This document shows, one piece after another, positions 25,209 to 39,363 of a DNA stretch of 64,000 nucleotides; position 1 is the stretch's first letter; the number at the start of each line of letters is the position of its first letter. Made by a program: the position numbers and the translations under genes. The notes beneath the pieces are model-generated. The model worked only from the letters and a program-made list of their open reading frames with translations. It ran no database searches and was not told the origin of the DNA. The DNA comes from Mangifera indica (lineage: Eukaryota > Streptophyta > Magnoliopsida > Sapindales > Anacardiaceae), in contig NC_058147.1 of the NCBI RefSeq assembly GCF_011075055.1, forward strand, positions 248,001 through 312,000, in the 5' to 3' direction.

Positions 25209-28200
25209 ATGATTAAGAAGGGAATATCAGTAAACAAGTGCAATAAGAAGCAAGCGCTTTATAAAATTCAGAAAGACAGTTACGGAGCAGAATTTCCCAG
25301 CTTGGAACTAGTAGAAGTTGGAAAAACAAAACATCATTTAGTCTCAATCAAATATTTTATTTCAGATCCAGATTTGGCAGAGAATTCGGCTATAAAAGAT
25401 CTTTCAGAATTTTCCAGGGACTTTTCCATGGTGAAAAAGGTTGGTTTCTGTCATTCTGTTTACTGTTAATGAATGCGAAATTCTGATATTTCAATTTCAG
25501 CTTACTCTTGAAGGTTCAATATCACGAGGGAGTTCAATCAAAAAGGTTTTAAAGAGCTTTCCAAAACATTGTGCATCCATGGCAGTGATTGTGGGAACAG
25601 ACCAGGAAAGCTCTCTCGGGTAAGTTACCTAGTTCAGATACAAGAACTTAACTTTTCAAGCGACGTAAGTTTGAGGAGATTCCTCTCTAATTGATTACAG
25701 AAAAATCTTTCAGGAGCTCCATTGCCAGATGTTGCGCCAACAAATTACCAGCAACTTCGGCCGTGTTCGTCATCTACAAGGACAGGATTATTTCAACAAA
25801 AAGTTCAGTTTTGGAACTGAAAGGTCTCAGCTTTTATTCATTTCTGCGGGAAATTTTTATTCTTTCAATTTTCTCATGAAAAGGTTTCAAAAACCTGTTA
25901 ATTTTTCAGGTTTCAGGTTAAATTATACAAGGCCTGTGTTTGAAAATACAGAATTGAATGAAATTCTGGCCGCTGAATATGCAACGAGATACTGTAGAGA
26001 GGAGAACAAGGAGAAATTTTCATTGACATCAACTTCTCTTAAGCAGAAAGAGCAGCCAGATTTGATTCTGGGATGGCCTCTTCTTCGAAGAGCCTGGCTT
26101 AAAAATCATGAAATCAAAATTGATCTCAAAGATGATACAGCTCATGGCAGCAGCAGGAGCTTAAGAGATGAGACACTTAGCCTTGTTCCTGGACACATTG
26201 TGGAGCCATCTTCGAGTTCAGTTTCTTTACTTGTAACACATTCGAAACCCGGCTGGCCTCTTCTTCGCATATCAGCTCCTGTGACTTCAGATTCTTCGAA
26301 ACAATCTGCAGATACTACGTCGCTTAATCAATCTACACCTGCAAGTCCACAATCCCAGAAAAATTCTGTTTCCTCATCTCATTGCAAGGAGTTCAGCTAT
26401 GCAGAGCTTGAAGAAGCAACTTGTCGATTCTCCTTAGGTTCTACAATTTTTCTTTGGTGTGAATTATCCCTTTTTTTCTGTTAAAACTTGCGAATTTTGT
26501 TTTTCTATATGAATCATGGTGATACTTTCCTCACTCACCGATAATTTTTACATGATATTAATTTTTTTAATAGATAACTTGATTGGAGAAGGAGGGTGTA
26601 GCAATGTGTACAAAGGATGTCTCTCAAATGGCAAGTCAGTGGCAGTGAAAGTTCTGAAATCTTACAAGGAAGCTTGGAATGACTTCTCCATGGAAGTAGA
26701 CATCATTTCTTCATTAAAGCACCAAAATATAACACCCCTAATTGGTGTATGCGCCCAGGACAACAATCTTATGTTGGTCTATGACTTCTTGCCCAATAGG
26801 AGCTTGGAGGAAAGCCTTCATGGTAATCTTCTAAAGCTCTGCAAGGTTTGCTTCTATATATAAGTAGCTTGTCGCAATCGTAATGAATAAATATATAACG
26901 CAGGTAATAATGAGAAAGTTGTACTGGCATGGGAAGTGAGGTTCAAAGTGGCTGTTGCAATTGCTGAGGCTCTAAATTACCTGCACAAGGAATGTTTGCG
27001 TCCTGTTATTCACAGGGATGTGAAATCTTCTAACATCCTCTTCTCCAGCGATTTTAATCCACAGGTGATTCCCCAAACTACCTGTTTTTATCAGAGTGAA
27101 TGTAACATTCCAGTTTAATACTCTGCCTTATTGTTAATATATTATTTATTTTGGATATACAGTTTTTCATAATTTTGTTTTTGAACTTTATAACCCAAAA
27201 TATGACTTAACACAAGTTATTTAATTAAACTTATCATTTTCAATAGATAGTGGGGTAAATATCAATGAGAACATTGAGTCCCGTAAAAAGGGTGAATTGT
27301 TCATACATACTTGATAAATTTTTTGTGTTTTATTGATATAGAATGTGTATTGTGGAACTCAATGAAGATGTTAAGTCTCATATGAAAGGTGAATATAACA
27401 CTCCAAGTCAAATCTCATATCGACAAAATATAAAAGATATGTTAAGTACATATAAATAATTCACCTCTTTTATGGGATTTGACATCCCTGTTGAAATTTA
27501 CCCTACCATCGCTTAGAAATAGTAAGAGAAGTTTGGTTAAATACCTTCTAAGTTTTAAATTGACATGATGCATTTTACATAGTAAAGCTAAAAGATAAAA
27601 CCGTAATAGACTGTGTCTGTTCAAAACAAACAATATTTTAACCATTGACCAAAGTAATGTGAAAGGACTACCAGAAGCTAAAATAAGAATCAAATATTCC
27701 GATCAATCCTAAAACATCTTATGAACTCTTTCAGTAGATATGACCAAAAGGTTGTTTTCCTAAAGATTCATAGAGCTTATACATTACAGTTATCCGATTT
27801 CGGGCTTGCTATATGGGGACCAACAGATAAAAATTACATGATATACGACGATGTGGTGGGGACTTTTGGATATATTGCTCCAGAATATTTCATGCAGGGA
27901 AGGATCAGTGACAAAGTTGATGTGTACTCCTATGGTGTTGTTCTTCTTGAACTGTTATCTGGAAGAAGACCAATTGCTTCCCGGAATCTCAGAGGGCAAG
28001 AGAGTCTGGTCAAGTGGGTAAGAAAGAAAATTTCTGTTAGCTTCATTTAAAGAAATTAACTCATTACCGACCAAGGCCTTTGATGCAAAGCAAAACTTTG
28101 TAAATAATGCAGGCAAAACCAATATTAGAGAGTGGGGATGTGGAAGCATTAATGGATCCAAGGTTAGATGATGACTTTGACATTGCTCAAATGCAAAGAT

Positions 28201-28914
28201 TGGGACTTGTGGCAAACCTCTGCGTTAATCCATCTGCACAGCTTCGTCCGACAGTGAGTGAGGTAACAAATATTGAATCATGAAATCTGAAAGACTAGGA
28301 TCTTGAGTGATCTTATGCCACTCATATAGGAAACTATCATTGATAGAGTTGGATTGAAACCGAGTCAGCCTTTGGTTTCATTTGAGCCAAATTTGAGTTG
28401 GCGCTTCACTTTGACATGAATCCCCCTTGAGTGACCATGTTTATTCCACCAGTAACCGTATTTATCCATTAGTAACCTTTCAACAACATCTTTGACTAAT
28501 TCGAATAAGTTCAAACTCAAGTTGACCATTATGGATTTAAGACACACTCGAGCCAACACATATTTGGGTTTGGCTGAGCTTGAATCCAACTTTTGTTGTC
28601 TTATAGTTGCATTCACGTTATATAGCTAACAAGTGATATTTAATGGGGTGTGATTTCAGATTCTGGAACTGTTAAGGGGGAAGAAGGATGCAAAGGAGTG
28701 GGTGAAGTTACAGCTTGATGAAACACTCGAGGATGATGAATTTCTTATAGAATTTGGTGGGAAGCCCCATTTGGCTTTCTCAGATTTAGTCTCGGACGAT
28801 GCCGCATCACTAAGTAGTAGTACAAAACAAAAACGACGTTTTAAGTTGAAGGATTATTTGAAAGAACCGCAAGACTATGCCAACATTAGCCACCAACTTA
28901 ACATGGACATATGA
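25209..28914 (+). CDS. Receptor-like cytoplasmic kinase with N-terminal USP-like region (RLCK VI type), 676 aa, nine exons
   Basis: Ser/Thr kinase of the plant class that joins a universal-stress-protein-like domain to a kinase. Exons: 25209-25439, 25501-25619, 25714-25823, 25910-26437, 26574-26822, 26904-27064, 27790-28017, 28113-28262, 28660-28914; all GT-AG and in frame. USP-like part: [25 protein letters not shown], then [20 protein letters not shown]. The kinase begins at about residue 332 with [17 protein letters not shown] (ATP lysine), [17 protein letters not shown] and [10 protein letters not shown], so the catalytic set is complete. The third exon must use the acceptor at 25711-25713; the AG twelve bases earlier would throw the frame. 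The first exon does not resemble the usual USP start (VVVGVKLDSxSRELL), so the N-terminus is the weak part of this model. Substrates are unknown. Confidence 0.85.
27245..27515. mobile_element. Small inverted-repeat element (MITE-like) in a kinase intron
   Basis: The 725-base intron six of the kinase contains two imperfect inverted arms of about 57 bases. The left arm near 27246-27302 has GGGGTAAAT, GTCCCGTAAAA and GGGTGAATTGTTC. The right arm near 27459-27515 has the reverse complement with mismatches (GAATTATT...TTACCCTACC). The neighbouring introns are 60-130 bases, which supports insertion. No clear target duplication was identified. Confidence 0.55.
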
Positions 28915-29212
28915 CGGTCGTAAGGAGTTCTTCTGCAAGACAGTAGGGCTCTTAACATGGACATACGACCAGTATTAAAACATTGCCTGTATCTTAATTG
29001 CAATGGGAGAATATTTCAATCAAATAGGCGCTCACCACCAGAGATAACCCACATTTTCAGAACCGCAATTCAGAGCACAAAGAACAATTGTAATATCTAA
29101 GAATAAAAAATATGCATATTAGATTTCGTCAATTTTTTATTAAAAAATCGACTGTACATTTTAGCTCAAAAACTCAATGTCAAAATCACCGAGCTACGTG
29201 TTTCAGTTAACA

Positions 29213-31008
29213 TCAAAATGGTATCGTGTAAGGTAATGCATATACATCTGCCCCTTGCAAATATTGAGCAGACGGCCACAAAGATTGACAACATGAAACA
29301 TCATCATCCGCCTTCATTTTTTTAGCTCTGTTTCCTTGCTGCTTTGCCCCAAAAAGCCATTCTAAGTCCTCACTATCCTCCGGTTGACATGGTAGTGGAA
29401 TCCAGTCCCTCATCAAGGCGGTATAATAATCTGATTCTTTATTCTCATTGTCAGGCTTTGTCTGGATATCATAGTGAGTAATGTTTTCCTTTCTAATTGA
29501 ATCTGATATGGCACTGACTTGTGGGGCAGCAATTACCTTGCGCTCAGCATCATACTCCGGTCCTCTACCAGAAGTAGTGCATGATTGTTTCTCACTGTGG
29601 GATGCGTCAGCTTCTCTCTGCTTTTTTGAAGGTAGCTTAATCCGTAGGATATTCCCTATTGATGATCGTAAGGATGATCATAATGTTTCAACCAGAAGGT
29701 TTATACATGAATTCTTGCATAACAAATAAATAAGAAACTCACTTTTAACAGTAATGCCACTAGATGGTGGAGAGTCCCTTCTTCTCTTGTTGCTGCTCTG
29801 TGAGCCATCTGACAGGTAACAAAAGTCCTGCCTGCAGACAGGCTCATTATGCTCATCAGTAAGACTAGACTTCTCCAATCCCTCAGTTTCTTCATCTTCA
29901 CTTCTTTTTACAAGGCCAGCTCCACCCCATGAAAACTTTTCTTTACTGAGTCTTTCAGCTTTTCTGTAAAGTTTCTCCTTCTCACTCTCTTTTCTCTCCC
30001 TTTTATCTTTTTTCTCCCTCTTCTTTTCTTTGCTCAAGTCTGTTTTGGGCTTCTCTTTTTGGCTTTGAAGCTTTGATGCACCAGAATAACATTTTAGAAC
30101 AAAGGGCTAGGGGAGACAAGTAGAATGAAACACTACCATAACAATGTGCCAATCTTCCAAGAAAACAATGAAAGTCTTACAGATAAGAACAGTCCAACAA
30201 CTATAATGTTCCAACATGTCGAATACTTTAATGGCCTCCCAAAACCAAAGAGCCCAAAGTTTATAAAACAAAATTTTAGCTCAGACTCATAGAGTTTTAA
30301 ACCAGATTCGGTAAGTAATCTTTCCAAACATTAAACTTGCACACCATATGCTGGATTTGATTCAAAATGTTCAAGCTCAAATTCAAATTCAGATTGAACG
30401 AGCTGAGATCAAGCCAATAATTGGGCTAAATTTCATAAAACAAGCTGAGTTCGAATAGATATGAATATTCAAGTTTGAGCTAGCTTAGAGCATTGTATTC
30501 AAACGGATCTCAAACCAGGCCTTATTTGGGCTCACCCAAATCAAATCTAATCCTGCAAATATAAACTAATTCAATAGAACATGATTCCGAGTGTCAATGA
30601 GAATTACACTTAACCTAACCAGCCAAATAAAACTGTTCATTGATCAATCACCCCATCTTCTAAAATATGAGCGCGATTTATTCAATTAACAAGCTAATCA
30701 AATTACAGTGTACAAAAATCCACTAATAGGCCTCAACTCGAAAACAATTTGATTCAGGTATCCTTAATTATATACATAAGCATCCAATCATAACTGGGAC
30801 ATGTTGAACAGCATAAAAGATAATTACAATCACATTAACCTTACAAAAAAATTAAATAAATACATAATAGTATTTACAAGATGCAAAGTTGAGCAATAAA
30901 CGCAAAAACAAAAATTGCTCAACCAACCTCAATCGTTTTGATAAAGGCTTCTCCACTCGCCCCGTTCCTTACAGACACGGAAGCCCGGTAAGGAAAGCAC
31001 CTTGACAT
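29213..31008 (-). CDS. Conserved plant K/E-rich protein of unknown function, 283 aa, three exons
   Basis: Minus-strand exons 31008-30928, 30070-29743 and 29655-29213, GT-AG, 852 bases in frame. The N-terminus MSRCFPYRASVSVRNG is of the MSRCFP type seen in a plant-specific family often auto-labelled as myb-like protein X, although no Myb domain is present. The middle is a highly charged K/E/R stretch (SKEKKREKKDKRERKESEKE) likely to be helical or disordered, followed by LEKSSLTDEHNEPVCRQ. The C-terminal exon has RNILRIKLPSKKQ and ends SLWPSAQYLQGADVYALPYT, the most family-like segment. Basic clusters suggest the nucleus. The biochemical role is unknown to me. It has a TATA box at 31154-31161 and is head to head with the gene at 32041. 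Confidence 0.85.
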
Positions 31009-32040
31009 CTTACTTCACTAATTTCGAAGCAGAGTTTTCGAATTAGGGTTAGGATTTTGACGCAACACTGAGTACCTAGACTCCGAGATTTTGAGGCGCC
31101 AATAAAATAAAATGCTCAGAGAAAATGTGGCTTGGCTGGTGGGAAGGGAGGGGTATTTATAGAGCGCAAGTTGGGATCTAAACCGACATTTTCTATGTCG
31201 GTGATGACGCGTAATACAGCCGGATTCATATCTGGATACGGCGCAAGTGGAGGCCCAGGCCCAATTTGTGTTTTAGGAGTAGACCAAGTCTAAATTGGAG
31301 CGCTATAGATAGGGTAAACCTTTTATTGAATCAATAATATTTGATTTGAATTTGTAATCCGGTATTGTGAGAATTGATGTGTAATGTTATTGCAGGGTTA
31401 TAGGGTTAGGGTTAAAAAGGCATATCATGTCATCAATACAATAAATAATATTTTTAAATTGATAAATTAATTAATTTTAAATTAAATTATTAAATTAAAA
31501 TTAAATTATTGAAACGAGTCATCTTGAACGAAATCTACTTTTAATTAGAGTTATATTCAATTTAAATTATTCTAAGTTGAATGAAATGATTTATATTTAA
31601 ATTCACGATTAAACTTAGTTTAAATAAACCAACCAAATTCAAGACTATTTAAAATATTTAAATTTAAACAAATTAAAATTAAATCTAAAATTAAAATTAA
31701 ATTATTTTTTAAGCATAGACTCAATCTTATTTCATCCACCTTGAATGCCAAATCAAACCGTTTGAAGTCGAATAAATTTCAAGATGGACGTTATTCAAAT
31801 TCCGATCGGGGGTAAATGCACTCTGATTATGGTTTAGTTTGGTAGAATTTGTGGTAGCAGTTGTTGAATCGTGGAATTGTCAAAACCCTAAACCCTGGTC
31901 AGTTTTAAATCGTAACCAAACACCGACTGTACAAATAATTTGCTTTCAGCTCTTAAAAATGTATTACGTTGTATACACAGAATCGTACAACCTTCTAGAG
32001 TGAGCGGCGGCAAGCGATTCTGCAATTCAGTTTTGTCGCG
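31009..32040. promoter_or_regulatory. Divergent intergenic promoter region with telomere-like motifs
   Basis: About 1 kb between two start codons pointing away from each other. It holds the minus-strand TATA box, telomere-type motifs at 31043-31052 (TAGGGTTAGG), 31402-31414 (TAGGGTTAGGGTT) and 31883-31896 (AAACCCTAAACCCT), and A+T-rich dispersed-repeat sequence at 31440-31790. The motifs lie close to both genes, which suggests telo-box regulation of one or both; this is inference. Confidence 0.5.
31154..31161 (-). promoter_or_regulatory. TATA box of the K/E-rich protein gene
   Basis: Reads TATAAATA on the minus strand, about 146 bases upstream of the start codon at 31008, followed by a C/T-rich leader. 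Position and sequence are typical of a plant TATA box. Confidence 0.6.
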
Positions 32041-34205
<2,165 letters not shown>

Positions 34206-36238
34206 GAGAGATGATTTTGCTCTTTGGTCCTAAGTTGGAATATGATTGAGTGTGGTACTAACAGACTACCACTGAAAGAGAGCAAATAAGAGTAGAATAA
34301 CTATTTTCTGTTGATTGGAATATGAGTAAGTTGTATGCGTCTGAATCTTTATATTATTGGTTTATTGCTCTTTGCCGTTCATTTTAACCCACATGCATTT
34401 ACTCCCTGAACTGTTAGTGTCCCTGTAATTGTTTTGAGTTTTTTTATGTCGTACACTCAATCGTGATGCAGATGGTTTGGCCTACAACATTATTTTTAGT
34501 AGTTTTCACCTATCAGCTTTGACCTTTGTGAGGCGTTTTATTTTTTACTAGCCTTTAGAAACAAGCTTTGGTCAAATCTTGAGTGAGTGAGTTGGGAGAG
34601 GGAGAGAGATGGGCGTCGGCAGCATTGGAGCAAATTTTCTGTTTATTCTTCTCGAGACAGACCGTGATCTAGATGTAATAGCATAATATATGCTCCTCAT
34701 GAAAAGATGTGTTTGTGTACCGGAGTAAAAAAGACTTTGGGAATCAAAGCAAATTCGGAAGTCGGATCTGATGAATTTTATATTCTTGTTGGTCTTAATC
34801 ATGTAATTGGTAAATGTTAATCCTGTTCATTGTGGTGGGTGGCTGGCTGGCAGATTTGGATATGTCTCTATAATGTCAGAAATCTTGTGGAATATCTATT
34901 TATATTCTATTGATTCACATATCTCACCTGAATTTTAGTTTTAAAACACTCTCTCATTACAAAAAAACTTGTATTGTCAGTCATTCCAAAATTTAAAATT
35001 ACTTTTGCACCCTCCTAAAACGAAGATTGTTTATTGCCTGATTTGTCCATTTCTTATCTAGTTGTCGCCGTACAGAAAAGGCGTTACTGCGATGGCAGTA
35101 ATGGCCGCATTGTTTTACCCGGCGTTTTGTGTGCTGTGAGAAGCGTTATCTCTTTCTTCTTTGTGGTAGCCGATACCTGTATATTTTGCGGTTAAAACGC
35201 TGCTTCTTTGGCGGTAATTTGCCTCGCATGTAGGCACGCTTTGTGGCAGGCTAGTTGTTTTGGCTGTATTGTATGGTTTAAAATTGAAAGCTGATTGATG
35301 ATCAACGTGCCTGCCTGATGTGGTGAGTTGTTTGATTTTGATTTGAGGTGACAGTAGTTCGGCCCCATAGGCAACTGTCGAATTTGAATTCGTCTCGGAG
35401 TTAATCTATAATTTAAGGTGAGAATTTGAGTTTGTCGGAAATAATATTTTAAATATAAATATTATTATTGATAAAATAAATATTATAATATAATCAAATA
35501 AATATTAAGTTATTTTGAACTAATAAATAAAACTATACAATTAAATCAGCTAATTACGTATTGCCAGATCATTTTATTAAAATATTTTGGGCTTCTAAAG
35601 TTTGGATTGGAAGTTGTTGTCGGTCTGTAAACGGAAACAAATACAGTATAGACTAAAAAGTAAAAATGGCTATTCTTCAGCCTTTCCCAATGACTTAACT
35701 GACAATTTCTCCAATCTCTGATTCCCCTATCTTCCCTCCCTGGTATAACGTCTGACCGACTATTTCACGTCTTTCTCCCATAAATTATTAACGCATTTCT
35801 CTCTCCATCTTTGCATGTGAAGCAACTCTGTCTGACCCGATTCTTCTGTCACAAAATCTGCATGTGTACGTCGTCAATGGCCGCCACCCTCACATCCCTC
35901 TCATGAATGCTATATATATTTTGTTGGTTTTCAAGCTTCTTGTAATTTCGATTGTAAGAAGATTCTCAGTTTCCCAACACAATATATATATATATACACA
36001 CACACACATATACACACGCACACCCACCCGCGAGCTTCCATCAAGTGAGTACAGAGAGAGAGAAAGTGGGTCATGCGTCTCCTCTGATATAACAACAACA
36101 TGAATGAATCCCTCTAGCTTTAAACCTACCCATTTCATATCCCATCTTTTCTTGCATTTTTTTTTTTTATTTCTTATTAATAGTTTGTGAAATATGTGAA
36201 TGCTTTGTGCTTCTCAGTCTCTGGCACAGGTTATTATA
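34206..36238. other. Intergenic region before the RING ligase gene
   Basis: Contains the 3' untranslated region of the PGES2-like gene, a stretch at 35040-35260 with relatively even base composition that matches no gene I recognise, A+T-rich DNA at 35440-35600, and the leader of the RING gene with a TA/CA microsatellite at 35982-36020 and short upstream ATGs. Confidence 0.6.
35982..36020. repeat. Compound TA/CA microsatellite
   Basis: (TA)n directly followed by (CA)n with minor interruptions, about 220 bases before the RING ligase start codon and probably within its promoter or leader. Confidence 0.85.
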
Positions 36239-37148
36239 ATGGCTGTTCCAGCACAGTTGTATCCTGAAATTTTGGGTTTTCCCATGTGTGGCTTACAGGA
36301 TTGCACGCCAAATCCTGTTCCTGCTTTTAATGCTGATTTTTCGTTCACTCTTTATCATCATCAAGAACCTCAACACCCTCAGTTTGCTCATCTAGAGCAA
36401 ACTTGTCAAAACTTGGCTTTCGATTGCAATAGAGGAGGTAGGAGTATTTTTTCAATGGCACTTTCTCAGTCTTTAGATGCTCAGATTGAGTTGCAAAGGC
36501 AAGAGATTGACTGTATTATTCAAATGCAGGTAGGCTTCTATCGCATTCCAAATGGGGTTCTTTTTTTTACTTGTATGTTGTATTTGTTTTAGCCTTTTTT
36601 TTTAATGTATTTTATTTTTTGGGTGAAACCAGAATGATAGATTAAGATCTGCTTTGCAAGAACAAAGAAAGCAACAACTGGGAATCCTGCTTGAGAATAT
36701 AGAATCAAAAGCAATGAATTTGATGAGGCAAAAAGAGGAAGACTTGACACAAGCAAGAAATAAGAGAATGGAGCTTGAAGTTTGTCTGAGAAGAGCAGAG
36801 ATGGAAAGCGAGTCATGGCAAAGAGCGGCTAAAGCAAACGAAGCAATGGTGATGGATCTAAGCTACACTCTGGAACAAATGAGAGAGAGAATGGTCTTGG
36901 TCAGCAATAGGGCGGATGATGCAGAGTCCTGTTGTGGTTCATATAACAGAAAAGAGGAAGAAAAAGAAGTGAAAGAAGAAGAGAAGAACAGAAAGATTGT
37001 TTGTAAAAGATGCAATTCTAGGAACTCGTGCGTTCTTTTTCTACCTTGCAGACACCTTTGTTCGTGTAAGCTTTGTGAAGCCTTTCTTGATTCTTGTCCT
37101 GTATGCAAATCTGCAAAGGACACAAGCATGGAGGTTTTTTGGTTCTAA
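36239..37148 (+). CDS. BOI-related RING-type E3 ubiquitin ligase, 268 aa, two exons
   Basis: Exons 36239-36529 and 36633-37148, GT-AG, in frame to TAA. Family layout is complete: a variable N-terminus (MAVPAQLYPEILGFPMCG), a coiled-coil WRD-type region at about 85-190 starting near LDAQIELQRQEIDCIIQMQN, an acidic/basic spacer (KEEEKEVKEEEKNRK), and a C-terminal C3HC4 RING with CKRCNSRNSC, LPCRHLCSC and CPVC. BOI proteins (Botrytis-susceptible-1 interactors) ubiquitinate Myb factors or bind DELLA proteins, and affect stress and cell death. Which partner applies here is unknown. An in-frame ATG at 36200 would add 13 residues; 36239 is preferred because family members begin MAV. Confidence 0.92.
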
Positions 37149-39363
37149 CAAAAAGAAAAAGAGCCACATTGGAGGTTTCTCTTTTGGTTCTGCATTGCCA
37201 ATGTATGAATTGAGATGATGATTAGTATCAGCAGTATGTGAGAATCTTCTCCTTCTCCTTCCGGGCAATATGCATTTTCCTCAATTAGATTTATACAATA
37301 AACCATTTTTTTTATACAGTGAGTCATGATTCTGCTCTTCTGTTTCAAATATATATATATTTACAGCTGGCCAAATGTTTAACTTCCTTAAGCCATAAAA
37401 GCTTTCTCTGTGAACTGACAGACAAAAACAGATCTCGAAATTGAATCTTTGAGGGGAATCAGAGTATGATACTGTCACCGCCATTATCTCTTTTCCTCAC
37501 TTAATCCAATGAATTGAATTAGTTGGTGCCATTAACTGACCGACCCCTTTGTAATTTCATCGTCTTAGGCCAGGCTTTGAATGACTATCGCATGTGAAAG
37601 TTGAGCCGAAACTGCGAATTTCCGTGTTTTCTTGCTTTGCGTGGAGTGGTGGTAGTAGTAGAAAAAGAATCGAGCACGATGGTGGTCTCGTGTTAGTTGT
37701 CACGTGTTAAAACTTATGATTAAAATTGGGGATATTGAAAAAATTATCATTTGTTGGGTCTGTTTATATAATTTTATCATACTTTTTATATACATAATAC
37801 TTATATCATAATAGTTTTATGGTTACTAAAATACCTTTATTATGATCAAAGTTTAAATTCATATCATAGTATTATTTAACGCCTATGGTATTGTTCAAAA
37901 TAGATGATTTCATTATTGTCATCTATTATACTATTTATAATAGGCTTTTTGTATAAAATATTACTATTTATCACTTACGGTTACTATTTATAGTAGGTGG
38001 TTTTCTAATGTTTATCACTTATTATTACTGTTTATCATTTATTATACCATTTACAATAATCTAAGTGTAAAATATTGTTGTTCATCGGTTACAGTATTGT
38101 TTGTAATAGTTTTTGTATAAAAATGTTATCCATTGTCTATTATTACTGTTTACAATAGGCACTTGTTACTATTTATTACTTACAGTATTGTTCACAATAA
38201 GATAAAAACAATAATAGTTTAAATATTTAATTAAGAAAATAGTATAAATGTTCGATGAAGAAAGGTGCCGTAAAGATTATATAAGTGGACCAAAAAATTA
38301 ACTTTTATCTTAATATCCCTTAAAATTGTGGACATGAATTTGGGTTGGAGACAAGCAAGTAGTTGATAGATGGCACATCAATTCATAGTTTGAGATAATT
38401 ATGAGTTGAGTAAAAAATTAAGGTTGAATTAATTTAATTTAAATTCATCTTTATCTTTAAGAGAACAAAATCTCTTCAAAAAACCATATATAAAAAAATA
38501 CTTTCATTCAAATTAAACTATATTTCAAACTATGCTTTAAACAAAATTAAAGGTATAAGAATAAGGAGTGATTTCAATATGCATAAATTAAAAAAAATAA
38601 AGAAAATTCACGCTTTTATACTAGGCATTTTAAATATAATAATTTAATTTGTTATTTACATTTTTTAAACCTTAGTTATTGTTGAATCTTATAATCACAT
38701 CAAATCAAATCATGACATTAAGGTTTTTAGAAAAGACAATATTATATGATAGAATAATATGATAAAGATTAGATAGATCAAATTATATTTTAGGATAGAT
38801 CGTTATTGATTTTTTATTTAAGTAACCAAAAATTTTATTGATGGAAATTGACAAAATCGGTGGGAGAATTAGTTGAAAAATGAAAGTCAAATCAATATTG
38901 GAAATGATTGTCGAAAGTGAAAATGATGTTATGGTTGGCTCCACTCAAAGAAAATGGGGAGAAGATCAAACAAAAAATGGGAAATAAGAGTTCTTAAGCA
39001 ATTTTAATATATAAGGAGTTTTTAAAAAAAAAATTAATTTAGAGTTATATTATATTTTGAAAAATAAAATAATAGCGATAGGATGGAAATTTTATTTTAT
39101 AAATAAGTGCCTGAATTTTTTTCTTTCATCAACTAAGAATGATTTTGGGTGTGAAAATGATATTTATGTTACAAGAGACGAAGAGTTTTTAAACCAAACA
39201 TTGGGTGGGACAATTAATTTAGTCCCCAAAATATTCCGCCAATCTCTTCCTTCCGCCTGGAATACTCTTTGGCTCATCTTCCTGGAAGCGTCCTCCAACA
39301 GAAGACAAGGCTCAAGAAGAAAGAAACCAATTCCATCCTTCTGTCTTCATCTTCATCACCAAT
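37149..39363. other. Intergenic region with degenerate tandem repeat
   Basis: Holds the 3' untranslated region of the RING gene, a degenerate tandem repeat at about 37850-38220, A+T-rich DNA to 39050, and the leader of FREE1. No further gene is seen. Confidence 0.6.
37850..38220. repeat. Degenerate tandem repeat of ACTATTTAYAATAGG-type units
   Basis: Variants of TATTACTATTTATAATAGGC and TTTATCACTTAYGGTTACTA recur about every 40-60 bases with much drift. It is non-coding. Period and copy number are estimated by eye. Confidence 0.5.

Noticed and set aside
25620..25713. Apparent frameshift at the second/third exon junction of the kinase
   Set aside because: Using the acceptor at 25711-25713 rather than the AG at 25699-25700 restores the USP frame, so no defect is needed.
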